Position numbers and translations under genes: made by a program | Shown: positions 1 through 6,092 of the stretch, piece after piece | Numbering within the stretch: position 1 is the stretch's first letter | Layout: the number at the start of each line of letters is the position of its first letter | Notes under the pieces: generated by a model | Databases searched by the model: none | Told to the model about the DNA's origin: nothing | What the model saw: only the letters and a program-made list of their open reading frames with translations | Assembly (NCBI GenBank): GCA_030597505.1 | Contig: JAUVRS010000032.1 | Location: 1-14,546 of the forward strand | Reading direction: 5' to 3' | Length of the DNA stretch: 14,546 nucleotides | Source of the DNA: Desulfobacteraceae bacterium | GTDB taxonomy: Bacteria; Desulfobacterota; DSM-4660; Desulfatiglandales; Desulfatiglandaceae

Positions 1-1
1 T

Positions 2-1687
2 GTCCTGAAAGTGCCTCGCCTTACAACCAATCCAATGGATACCTATGTAATGGTGATCCTGGCGATCATCATGGTGTCCGGGGTTTTTCTGGAAGCAGCA
101 AAAATCGTATCCTACACCGACTACCAACGTATGGTTGAGGATTATGCGGACTCAGATGATGAAGAAGAGCTAAAATCCCTCGAAAAATACTGGGTGGAGG
201 CCTTCGGGGTTGTTTCGCCCAACCTCAAGGGGCCGTTTGATGAAGAGAGTCTTGAGGAGGGTTTTGAGTTACATGACCAGAGCTGTGCTGCCTGTCATTC
301 CAGACCTGAATGGGCATTTATGAGCTACGTCGTCTCTGAGGGGATCAAACCGATTGCGGTGGGAGCTGATCAGGCGGGTCTCCCAACGCTCCTGTGGTAT
401 ATTCATTTTCTGGCGTGTTTTATCGGGCTTGCCTATCTGCCCTTTAGCAAGATGTTTCATATCATTGCCAGTCCGGTCAGCCTTCTCACCAATGCGGTTG
501 CAGCCAAGAAAGAGTTTGACCCGGCCAATAGTGCTACAAAAAAGATAATAGAATTGGATGGCTGCACCCGTTGCAAGACCTGCAGTTTGTGGTGCTCAAT
601 TGCCGTATCCATGGACTTGGTGGACAACCAGAATATTCTCCCATCTGAACGGTTAGAATCATTAAAAGGTCTTGTGGCCAAGAAAAAAATGGATGATTCC
701 CAGCTTGAGGAGATCTGGAAGGGAACCTACCGGTGCACCCTTTGCGGCAGATGTAAAGAGGTATGTCCCGTCAATATCGGTCTCAGGGACCTGTGGAAAG
801 ACATGAGAGTGCATCTGGTCCAAAAAGGCCTGCACCCGCCGATCTTTGAGACCGTTCAGGAGGCTGTGGCCAACGAACATAACCCCCTGGATTATGACAA
901 TGAAGAACGAGCCATGTGGGTGGAATTTATGGATGACCCCCCGGATGACGAATTTCAGAGAGAAAAGGCTGAGGTCGTCTACTTTGTGGGGTGTGTTTCC
1001 TCTTTTTCGCCGGCAGTCCAAAAGATACCCGAGGAGTTTTGCCAGATTCTGGAAAAGGCGGGTGTGGATTTTACCATCCTGGGGGAAAATGAATGGTGCT
1101 GCGGGTTCCCCATGCTTTCAGCCGGGATACGCGAAGGCGCAAGGGAGCTGAGGGAGCATAATATCGCTGCCATACGAGAAACAGGGGCCAAGACGGTGGT
1201 ATTTTCATGCCCCTCCTGTTTCCACACCTGGTCTCATGAATATGCGGCGGATATAGGCGACGTGAGACTCGTGCACGCGACCCAGTTTTTGGAGGAGTTG
1301 ATAGATACGGGGAAACTTGAGCTTTCAAAAAAACTTGTGGGGACCGTTACCTACCATGACCCATGCGACCTGGGGCGCGCCTCAGGGGTGTATCGTGCCC
1401 CCCGGAGGGTAATCCAGAGCATACCCGGGTTAAAATTTGTAGAACTCCCCGAGACCGACAGAAAATCGCTCTGTTGCGGGGGCGGGGGAGACGTTGAGAT
1501 GTACGACAGTGAGCTGACAGGCAAAGTGGGGATAAAAAGGGCGGGTCAGATCCGTGACTTGGGCGCGGATATCTGCGCTTCAGCTTGTCAGCAGTGCGTC
1601 CGTACATTAACTACTGCCGTTGGAAATATTGATGCGGAGGTAGAGATAGTGGATGTGATACAGCTGGTATGGCGCGCCATGGCCTGA
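2..1687 (+). CDS. Membrane-bound HdrE/NarI-HdrC-HdrB-type iron-sulfur oxidoreductase with heme c motif (5' end outside window)
   Basis: Residue numbers count from a GTG at base 11, but the frame is open to base 2 and the protein starts in the middle of a NarI/HdrE-like membrane domain, so the true start probably lies upstream. Order seen: hydrophobic helix about 12-34; long hydrophilic loop 35-123 containing CAACH (92-96), a c-type heme motif; second helix about 124-147 ending in the 'PFSKMFH' signature of NarI-like domains; two 4Fe-4S motifs (C185, C188, C191, C195 and C242, C245, C248, C252); two CCG domains (C328, C363-C364, C400, C403 and C452, C488-C489, C526, C529). The CCG spacing matches the CX31-39CCX35-36CXXC pattern of HdrB/HdrD, which binds the noncubane 4Fe-4S clusters. 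The family (HdrDE, DsrMK, TmcBC) couples quinones to thiol/disulfide chemistry on the cytoplasmic face. Inference: this is the electron exit or entry point for the lipoyl/sulfur proteins encoded downstream. The exact substrate cannot be read from the sequence. Confidence 0.88.
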   Translation, partial: VLKVPRLTTNPMDTYVMVILAIIMVSGVFLEAAKIVSYTDYQRMVEDYADSDDEEELKSLEKYWVEAFGVVSPNLKGPFDEESLEEGFELHDQSCAACHSRPEWAFMSYVVSEGIKPIAVGADQAGLPTLLWYIHFLACFIGLAYLPFSKMFHIIASPVSLLTNAVAAKKEFDPANSATKKIIELDGCTRCKTCSLWCSIAVSMDLVDNQNILPSERLESLKGLVAKKKMDDSQLEEIWKGTYRCTLCGRCKEVCPVNIGLRDLWKDMRVHLVQKGLHPPIFETVQEAVANEHNPLDYDNEERAMWVEFMDDPPDDEFQREKAEVVYFVGCVSSFSPAVQKIPEEFCQILEKAGVDFTILGENEWCCGFPMLSAGIREGARELREHNIAAIRETGAKTVVFSCPSCFHTWSHEYAADIGDVRLVHATQFLEELIDTGKLELSKKLVGTVTYHDPCDLGRASGVYRAPRRVIQSIPGLKFVELPETDRKSLCCGGGGDVEMYDSELTGKVGIKRAGQIRDLGADICASACQQCVRTLTTAVGNIDAEVEIVDVIQLVWRAMA

Positions 1688-1800
1688 TATTTTGTGATTA
1701 TTTATCGGAGTTGTGGTGAAAATAGGATGTCTGTCTCCCCGGATGGGAGCTGACGCAAGGACAATAATCAAATATTTTTTTGAAAGGAGGGGTTAAAAAA

Positions 1801-2049
1801 ATGGGTTTGGAAGATGCGAAACCAGTTGCAACCGCGGATCTCAGTGGTAAAACCTGTCCCTATACGGTTATGGGGGCGAGGGACGCGTTAAAACCTTTGG
1901 AAAAAGGAGAGACTTTGGAGGTGATCGTTGACTATCAACCTGCAGCCGAAGAGTCTATCCCTAATTTTTTAACAAAGAAAAAATATCCGTTCCAGATGTC
2001 GGAAATGGATGGTGGCAAGTGGAGATTTGTTATTGAAAAAACCGATTGA
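1801..2049 (+). CDS. tusA: TusA-family sulfur carrier protein
   Basis: 82-residue protein of the usual TusA size. TusA proteins carry sulfane sulfur as a persulfide on the Cys of a CPxP motif. Here the motif is CPYT, with Cys19 and Pro20 kept and the second proline replaced by threonine, which is unusual. The start is ATG 1801, because AAAGGAGG at 1783-1790 is a strong ribosome binding site for it; a longer frame from TTG 1780 would place this site inside the gene. It follows the HdrB-type gene after 113 bases and precedes lbpA by 21 bases. TusA beside DsrE and LbpA genes is characteristic of sHdr-LbpA-type sulfur oxidation clusters. The likely role is shuttling persulfide sulfur to or from the DsrE-like protein and the lipoyl carrier in the cytoplasm (inference). 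Confidence 0.85.
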   Translation: MGLEDAKPVATADLSGKTCPYTVMGARDALKPLEKGETLEVIVDYQPAAEESIPNFLTKKKYPFQMSEMDGGKWRFVIEKTD

Positions 2050-2070
2050 TGACAGGGAGGGTGAATAGCT

Positions 2071-2517
2071 ATGGCAGAATTTAAAGGGATTACTTTGCCG
2101 GATGATCTCTATTATGAACGCAAAGAACACATGTGGGCAAGAATAGAGGGTAACCGGGTTCAAGTTGGTCTGGATGCCTTTGGGGTGCAAGCTACCGGGG
2201 GCAACACCCAGTATGTAAAACTGAAACCGGCAGGGGCAAAAGTGAAAAAACTGAAGCCCTTTGGAGCCATTGAAGCCGGCAAATATATCGGACCCCTGAG
2301 GGCCCCTGTGGGGGGAGACATTGTGGAGGTCAACCAGAAGGTAATTGACGACCCCACCCTGGTAAACACGGATCCTTTTGGTGAAGGTTTTTTTCTGGTT
2401 ATCGAGGCATCAAATCTGGAAGAGGAAATCAAAGACCTGCTCATCGGTGCAGAAGATATTCAAAAATGGCTTGAAGGGGAGTATGCAGAATATGCTGCCA
2501 AGGGGGTATTTGAGTAA
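2071..2517 (+). CDS. lbpA: Lipoate-binding protein LbpA1 (GcvH-like)
   Basis: 148-residue GcvH-fold protein. The lipoylation site is Lys71 in 'EAGKYIGPLRAPVGG', the counterpart of the modified lysine in glycine-cleavage H protein. No gcvT or gcvP is nearby; the neighbours are tusA and dsrE-like genes, so a sulfur-oxidation LbpA is much more likely than a glycine-cleavage H protein. In the known sHdr-LbpA system the lipoyl arm carries sulfur-derived groups to the heterodisulfide-reductase-like complex. The ribosome binding site AGGGAGG (2054-2060) lies 10 bases before the ATG. The C-terminal tail after about residue 110 is acidic and helical, as in GcvH. A second, diverged paralog lies at 5684. 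Family assignment is strong; the specific role is inferred from context. Confidence 0.87.
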   Translation: MAEFKGITLPDDLYYERKEHMWARIEGNRVQVGLDAFGVQATGGNTQYVKLKPAGAKVKKLKPFGAIEAGKYIGPLRAPVGGDIVEVNQKVIDDPTLVNTDPFGEGFFLVIEASNLEEEIKDLLIGAEDIQKWLEGEYAEYAAKGVFE

Positions 2518-2545
2518 ACAAAAGACAAAAGGGAGGTAATGCGTC

Positions 2546-2899
2546 GTGGCAAGAATGGCTATCATGTTGACAGAAGGGCCCTGGCAGACCGAAAATTATG
2601 AGATTTTTGCGTGTCTGGCAGAGGCTGCCTTGGACAAGGGGCATGAGGTTGAAGCGTTCTGGTATATTGATGCGGTTTATAATGGGATCAAACATCAGAA
2701 ATTCCCGGAGGATGTGCCTCTTCCCGTAGAGAGAATGAAAAAGTTGATTGAAAAAGGGGCAAAGATCATGGCTTGTGGGATTTGCGTAAACGCGAGAGGT
2801 CTGGAAAAAGGGAAGGAATTTATTGACGGAGTACGCGTCGGCGGATTACCGGATCTTGCGGACATGGTCAGTGATGCAGATGTGTTTATTTCACTTTAG
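2546..2899 (+). CDS. DsrE-family sulfurtransferase-like protein
   Basis: 117-residue protein of the DsrE/TusD/YchN fold. 'MACGICVNARG' around Cys77 and Cys80 corresponds to the region of the persulfide-carrying cysteine of DsrE, so two candidate sulfur-binding cysteines are visible. The start is GTG 2546, with GGGAGG at 2531-2536 as ribosome binding site. It is the first of a DsrE-DsrF-DsrH-like trio (2546-3562), the order seen in dsrEFH and tusDCB operons. Small cytoplasmic proteins of this type pass sulfur between TusA and other carriers. Whether this one forms a heterohexamer with its two neighbours or acts alone cannot be told from sequence. Confidence 0.8.
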   Translation: MARMAIMLTEGPWQTENYEIFACLAEAALDKGHEVEAFWYIDAVYNGIKHQKFPEDVPLPVERMKKLIEKGAKIMACGICVNARGLEKGKEFIDGVRVGGLPDLADMVSDADVFISL

Positions 2900-2939
2900 T
2901 TGAGCCTCAAGGGTTAAAATGGATCAAGGAGAAATTCTG

Positions 2940-3290
2940 ATGGGAGAGAAAAAAGTCTTGATAAATATTTGCAGGGCCCCTTTTGGGACCGTGTTTTATA
3001 CGGAAGGCCTCCGGGCAGCAGTCGGGGTAAGCGCCGGGATCGATGAAAATATCCCCACCGTCCTTTTCCAATCGGACGGGGTTTATTATTGTCTAAAGAA
3101 TGTGGACAGGACAGATGCTCTTGCCTATTTTCAATCCTACAAGGACATGGGTACAGCGCTTTGTGTTGTCAAAGAGGATTTGGACGAGAGGGGGATATCG
3201 GAGGTCGAATTGGCCGACGATATTACGGTGATCTCAAAGGAAAAGGCCTTTGAATTGTTTCAGGAAAATGATTTCAATATGGACTTCTAG
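2940..3290 (+). CDS. DsrF/TusC-like protein
   Basis: 116 residues from ATG 2940; AAGGAG at 2926-2931 sits 8 bases before it, so the upstream in-frame ATG at 2919 is less likely. Family features: an N-terminal strand followed by 'APFGT' and 'EGLRAAVGV' (residues 22-30), the middle motif 'DGVYYCL' (46-52), and 'ALCVVKEDLDERGI' around Cys75, the position where DsrF/TusC proteins carry a conserved loop. Cysteines at 11, 51 and 75. It lies 40 bases after the DsrE-like gene and 11 before the DsrH-like gene, as expected for a DsrEFH-type set. Role: partner subunit in cytoplasmic sulfur relay (family knowledge plus inference). Confidence 0.72.
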   Translation: MGEKKVLINICRAPFGTVFYTEGLRAAVGVSAGIDENIPTVLFQSDGVYYCLKNVDRTDALAYFQSYKDMGTALCVVKEDLDERGISEVELADDITVISKEKAFELFQENDFNMDF

Positions 3291-3301
3291 GAGGTAGTCA
3301 T

Positions 3302-3562
3302 ATGCTCTATCTATGCGGAGATAAAACATTGGGGCCTGTGGGTCTACAGTATGCCCAGATGGATCCTGATGCAAAAGTGGTTCTGATCAAAGACGGTGTC
3401 TATCTCGATATTGAAGGGGTTCAGGATAAAAAGATATATGCCATTGACGAGGATGTTGACAGACGTGGAATGGCGGATCGCTTAGAGGGCAAAGCAGATA
3501 TTATCGGTTATGCTGAACTTGTAGACCTTGTTTTTGAAAACAAAGTAGCAAATTTTGTTTGA
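3302..3562 (+). CDS. DsrH/TusB-like protein
   Basis: 86 residues, near the usual length of DsrH/TusB (about 95-100). Recognisable by 'VLIKDGVYL' (27-35), 'AIDEDVDRRGM' in the middle, and the closing 'GYAELVDLVFEN'. Its only cysteine is Cys5, so the interface cysteine reported for DsrH of purple sulfur bacteria may be absent or moved. The ribosome binding site AGGAGG overlaps the stop codon of the preceding gene (3290-3295), indicating translation in series. It completes the first DsrE-DsrF-DsrH-like trio. Its C-terminal motif recurs in the mini-gene at 5413, which helps identify that one. Confidence 0.7.
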   Translation: MLYLCGDKTLGPVGLQYAQMDPDAKVVLIKDGVYLDIEGVQDKKIYAIDEDVDRRGMADRLEGKADIIGYAELVDLVFENKVANFV

Positions 3563-3600
3563 GATGTTCTTTGAGATGATCGAGGCTGTTCGGCGGTGGG

Positions 3601-4665
3601 GTGATGGTCAGATTTCTTGATTTGGACTATGTGTCCTATCTTCACTCTCAGACCATCTACCACACCGTAGCCTATTGTATGGGTGAGGAATCACGCGGCA
3701 CGATTATTATCCTAAACCCAAAAGATCCTTACGTTTGCGTGGGCTATCATCAGGTCCTGGAAAGGGAGATTGACATTGAGTATTGTCATAAAAGGGGGAT
3801 TCCCTATCTGAAGAGAGAGGTTGGAGGCGGTACGGTATATCTAGATAAAAACCAGATGTTTTTTCAATGTATATTTCCAAGCAAAATTGCCCCTATGAAG
3901 GTTGATAACCTCTATGCGCTGTTTCTGGAGCCAGGGGTAAACACCTATCGTGCCCTGGGTGTAGATGCCCGTTATGAGCCGGCCAGTGACATTGTGGTGG
4001 GTGAAAAAAAAATATGCGGCACCGGGGCGGGAAGGATAGGCGATGCATCGGTGGTGGTTGGAAATATCATGTTTGATTTTGACTACGGGGAGATGTCTCG
4101 GGTCTTTTGCCTCCCATCCGAATCATTTAGAGATGGTGTTTTCAAGGCCATGAAGAGGTATGTGACCACGTTGCGCGGTGAGTTGGGGTATGTGCCTGAC
4201 AGAGAAACAGTAAAAGGGCTTTTGGTCAGAGAATTTGAAAAGACCTTGGGCATGTCTCTTCAAAAAGAGGGTTTAACATCTGATGAACAACGGATGTTGC
4301 CAACCATGGACAAGAGGTTCACCGACCCTGCCTGGCTTCATGAAGCGGGGGGGAAAGTAAACGACTGGGTCAAGATAACAACTGATGTGAAAGTAATGGA
4401 ATCAACATTCGGGTCCCCGGGAGGCCGCGTACGGGTTGTTCTTTGTTTGAAAAATGACATCATCGATGACATGGCCATTTCAGGGGAGTTCCCGCCTCAA
4501 TTCCAAGAGTGTATTACAGCTTTGGAAAAACACCTTATGAAACAACCGGTCGAAGCCGTTTCATTGTTAAAAACCATTGAGTCCTTCTATGCTTCAAACG
4601 GTATGCAGTCCGCACCAATCAAGCCCGATGATTTGGTACGGGCGATTATGGGAAAAAAGAACTAA
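3601..4665 (+). CDS. Lipoate-protein ligase, LplA+LplB fusion type, sLpl(AB)
   Basis: 354 residues. The N-terminal LplA/biotin-ligase fold shows the substrate loop 'KREVGGGTVYLD' (71-82) and the active-site stretch 'GEKKICGTGAGR' (134-145), in which Lys137 matches the catalytic lysine of LplA. From about residue 250 a region like the LplB accessory domain follows, ending with 'KPDDLVRAIMG'. Ligases of this fused type, called sLpl(AB), accompany lbpA genes in sulfur-oxidation clusters and attach lipoate or octanoate to LbpA using ATP. The start is uncertain: GTG 3601 and ATG 3604 are adjacent and the purine-rich GGTGGG before them is too close for a typical ribosome binding site; an in-frame stop at 3577 rules out a much longer protein. 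A diverged second ligase lies at 7130. One may serve each LbpA (inference). Confidence 0.85.
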   Translation: MMVRFLDLDYVSYLHSQTIYHTVAYCMGEESRGTIIILNPKDPYVCVGYHQVLEREIDIEYCHKRGIPYLKREVGGGTVYLDKNQMFFQCIFPSKIAPMKVDNLYALFLEPGVNTYRALGVDARYEPASDIVVGEKKICGTGAGRIGDASVVVGNIMFDFDYGEMSRVFCLPSESFRDGVFKAMKRYVTTLRGELGYVPDRETVKGLLVREFEKTLGMSLQKEGLTSDEQRMLPTMDKRFTDPAWLHEAGGKVNDWVKITTDVKVMESTFGSPGGRVRVVLCLKNDIIDDMAISGEFPPQFQECITALEKHLMKQPVEAVSLLKTIESFYASNGMQSAPIKPDDLVRAIMGKKN

Positions 4666-4736
4666 AGGCTTGCGCAAGAATAACTATGACCTGAAGATGG
4701 CATGCGAAAATATGAAATTATTTTTACGCAAGCCCT
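4665..4736 (+). repeat. Imperfect 18-bp inverted repeat (intercistronic hairpin)
   Basis: The arm at 4665-4682 pairs with the arm at 4719-4736: 18 positions with two mismatches and one G-U pair, enclosing a loop of about 36 bases. The left arm itself contains the perfect 10-base palindrome CTTGCGCAAG (4669-4678). The hairpin starts at the stop codon of the first ligase gene and ends 24 bases before the next gene. No run of T follows, so it does not look like a simple intrinsic terminator. Possible roles are mRNA processing or stabilisation between the two modules, or a small dispersed repeat (see 10886-10904). Confidence 0.5.
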
Positions 4737-4760
4737 AAACTAAAAAGGAGATATTTTGAT

Positions 4761-5084
4761 ATGACAGAAAAGGAAACGCTGGGGATATTTGTCACGACCA
4801 ACAAGTACCTTGATCATCTCATCGGAATTGTCAAGGCGGCAAAAAAGGCGGGAAAAGAAACCGCTATCTTCTTTTCTCATAACGGGGCTTTAATGACACA
4901 GGATCCAAAGTATAAAGAACTGGCGGACCTGGCTCCCGAAGAGATGGCCGTGTGCAATGTGCGATGGGAAGAACTGGGTTTGAAAGGGCAGCCCATACCT
5001 GCAGGGATGGGTGAGAAGGGGTTGGCCACTCAGTCCAGACATGTCTCACTTATTGGAAAATGCGACCGTTATTTGGTCTTGTAA
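4761..5084 (+). CDS. Second DsrE-family protein (DsrE')
   Basis: 107 residues; AAAAAGGAG (4742-4750) is placed 10 bases before the ATG. The start 'GIFVTTNKYLDHLIGIVKAA' and 'KETAIFFSHNGAL' (32-44) look like the first strand-helix-strand of the DsrE/DsrF fold. Cys65 in 'MAVCNVRWEELGL' is the likely sulfur-binding residue, at about the position where DsrE proteins have theirs; Cys101 lies near the end. It opens a second three-gene set (4761-5586) arranged like the trio at 2546-3562. It is clearly diverged from the first DsrE-like protein, which has a CGIC arrangement. Family placement is by pattern; a profile search would settle it. Confidence 0.65.
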   Translation: MTEKETLGIFVTTNKYLDHLIGIVKAAKKAGKETAIFFSHNGALMTQDPKYKELADLAPEEMAVCNVRWEELGLKGQPIPAGMGEKGLATQSRHVSLIGKCDRYLVL

Positions 5085-5095
5085 AGGGAGGAGAA

Positions 5096-5401
5096 ATGGA
5101 ACCAAACAAAGTAGCAATGATAATCAGAGATGTAGATAACCAATGGGAAGGACTTCGGTCCAGTTTGGGTCTGGGTCTTGAAATGATAGAAACCGACATG
5201 TTTCTCATCGGAGAGGTATCCATGCCTGAGGACAGGGTAGAAGGCTACAAGGAAAACCTTGAATTTCTCAAAGACGAACTTGAGTGTCAGCATTTTACAG
5301 ATTCCCAGGCAAATGTGGAGAAATGGGGTTTCTTTGAGTATATGTCATTTGACGATATGGCAAAGAAACTAAGCGAATATGATCTGGTTGTTCCGTTTTA
5401 A
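5096..5401 (+). CDS. Second DsrF/TusC-like protein (DsrF')
   Basis: 101 residues from ATG 5096, chosen because AGGGAGGAG at 5085-5093 directly precedes it; the in-frame ATG at 5060 would overlap the previous gene. 'QWEGLRSSLGLGLEM' (16-30) resembles 'EGLRAAVGV' of the first DsrF-like protein, followed by a hydrophobic strand 'MFLIGEV'. The only cysteine is Cys64 in 'DELECQHF'. The protein ends 'YDLVVPF'. It sits 11 bases after DsrE' and 11 before the mini DsrH'. The fold assignment rests on the N-terminal motif and gene order. Role in a second sulfur-relay complex is an inference. Confidence 0.55.
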   Translation: MEPNKVAMIIRDVDNQWEGLRSSLGLGLEMIETDMFLIGEVSMPEDRVEGYKENLEFLKDELECQHFTDSQANVEKWGFFEYMSFDDMAKKLSEYDLVVPF

Positions 5402-5412
5402 TGGAGGTCAAG

Positions 5413-5586
5413 ATGAAGATTCTACATGTACTCAAATCAGCGCCCGATGAGACCACAAAAGGGCTTATGAAACCCTGTTCGGAAGGGAATGAAGTCCAGG
5501 AATTTGCGCTGTACAAGAGCGAGGTGGATTACGATGAACTCGTAAGACTCGTGTTTGAAAATGAAAAGGTCATATGCTGGTGGTAA
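5413..5586 (+). CDS. Very short DsrH/TusB-like protein (DsrH')
   Basis: 57 residues from ATG 5413; GGAGG at 5403-5407 precedes it and overlaps a spurious upstream ATG at 5401. The start 'MKILHVLKSAP' is typical of DsrH/TusB. The end 'DELVRLVFENEKVICWW' matches 'AELVDLVFENKVANFV' at the end of the first DsrH-like protein (3302-3562), with the helix motif ELVxLVFEN shared. The central part, including the 'DGVY' strand and the 'RG' loop, is missing, so the protein is about 60% of normal length. Reading frame and ribosome binding site are intact, so it is probably a functional reduced version rather than debris. Cysteines at 22 and 55. Confidence 0.6.
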   Translation: MKILHVLKSAPDETTKGLMKPCSEGNEVQEFALYKSEVDYDELVRLVFENEKVICWW

Positions 5587-5636
5587 ATACAGTAGCATTA
5601 CCGGTTTTTTGACCCATCGCAAAAAATGCAACCCAT

Positions 5637-5669
5637 GTGTATTTGGGGTGTATTGGCGGTGTATTAGGG
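5637..5669 (+). repeat. Three direct repeats with 11-base period
   Basis: GTGTATT occurs at 5637, 5648 and 5659, exactly 11 bases apart; the full units are GTGTATTTGGG, GTGTATTGGCG and GTGTATTAGGG. They lie in the 97-base gap before lbpA2 and the last unit runs into its ribosome binding site (about 5667-5675). The spacing is near one helical turn, so stacked binding of a regulator on one face of the DNA is possible, as is an RNA-level effect on translation start. Chance cannot be excluded for so short a unit. Confidence 0.5.
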
Positions 5670-5683
5670 AGAGGTTAAAATAG

Positions 5684-6091
5684 ATGCGATTTGGAGAAGT
5701 GGATATTCCCGAGGATTTGAATTATACACAAAAACACCTGTGGATAAGAATTCAAGACAAGCTTTGTACCCTTGGTTGGACCGACTACATCCAGAAAAAT
5801 GCAGGGGATGTGAACTATGTCGAATTGCCTCCAAAAGGAATGGCAACGGAAATTGACGATGATTTTGGTACCATAGAGACCAGCAAGTGGGTAGATAGAC
5901 TGTATTCACCCATAAAAGGCAGGGTAATTGAAACAAATGATGATGTAGTCAAAAACCCTGAATTGGTCAACAAGGCCCCGTTTACACAGGGGTGGTTTAT
6001 AAAGGTGGAGATGCAAAGTGAGACGGATTTACAGGGGTTGATGTCTCCCGCGGAATATCTTGATTATATAAAGACATGTGAAGAGCAGTGA
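5684..6091 (+). CDS. Second lipoate-binding protein, LbpA2 (GcvH-like)
   Basis: 135 residues with the H-protein fold. Lipoylation site Lys68 in 'GTIETSKWVDRLYSPIKG'. It differs clearly from LbpA1 (EAGKYIGPLRAP around the lysine) and lacks the extended C-terminal tail. Start ATG 5684 with GGGAGAGG (5668-5675). The next gene, a radical-SAM lipS1-like gene, begins 1 base after its stop, linking this carrier to lipoate assembly. Again there are no glycine-cleavage genes. Two distinct LbpA paralogs in one cluster suggest two substrates or two partner complexes (inference). It could alternatively be a general H protein used for lipoate assembly, but the context argues against that. Confidence 0.83.
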   Translation: MRFGEVDIPEDLNYTQKHLWIRIQDKLCTLGWTDYIQKNAGDVNYVELPPKGMATEIDDDFGTIETSKWVDRLYSPIKGRVIETNDDVVKNPELVNKAPFTQGWFIKVEMQSETDLQGLMSPAEYLDYIKTCEEQ

Positions 6092-6092
6092 T

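Noticed and set aside
1725..1770. Riboswitch-like stretch before tusA (short CTCCC/GGGAG stem and 'GACGCAAGG', reminiscent of the c-di-GMP-I riboswitch)
   Set aside because: Only a 5-bp stem and a short match are present; the second helix and conserved GG/CC partners of that class are missing. Probably an ordinary leader.
2071..2517. Glycine-cleavage H protein (gcvH) reading of the two lipoyl proteins
   Set aside because: No gcvT or gcvP genes are nearby and the neighbours are sulfur-relay and LplAB-type ligase genes; the lysine contexts also differ from typical GcvH. The same reasoning applies to 5684-6091.
5060..5095. N-terminal extension of the DsrF' gene from ATG 5060
   Set aside because: It overlaps the previous coding sequence and would place a strong ribosome binding site (5085-5093) inside the gene; ATG 5096 fits better.
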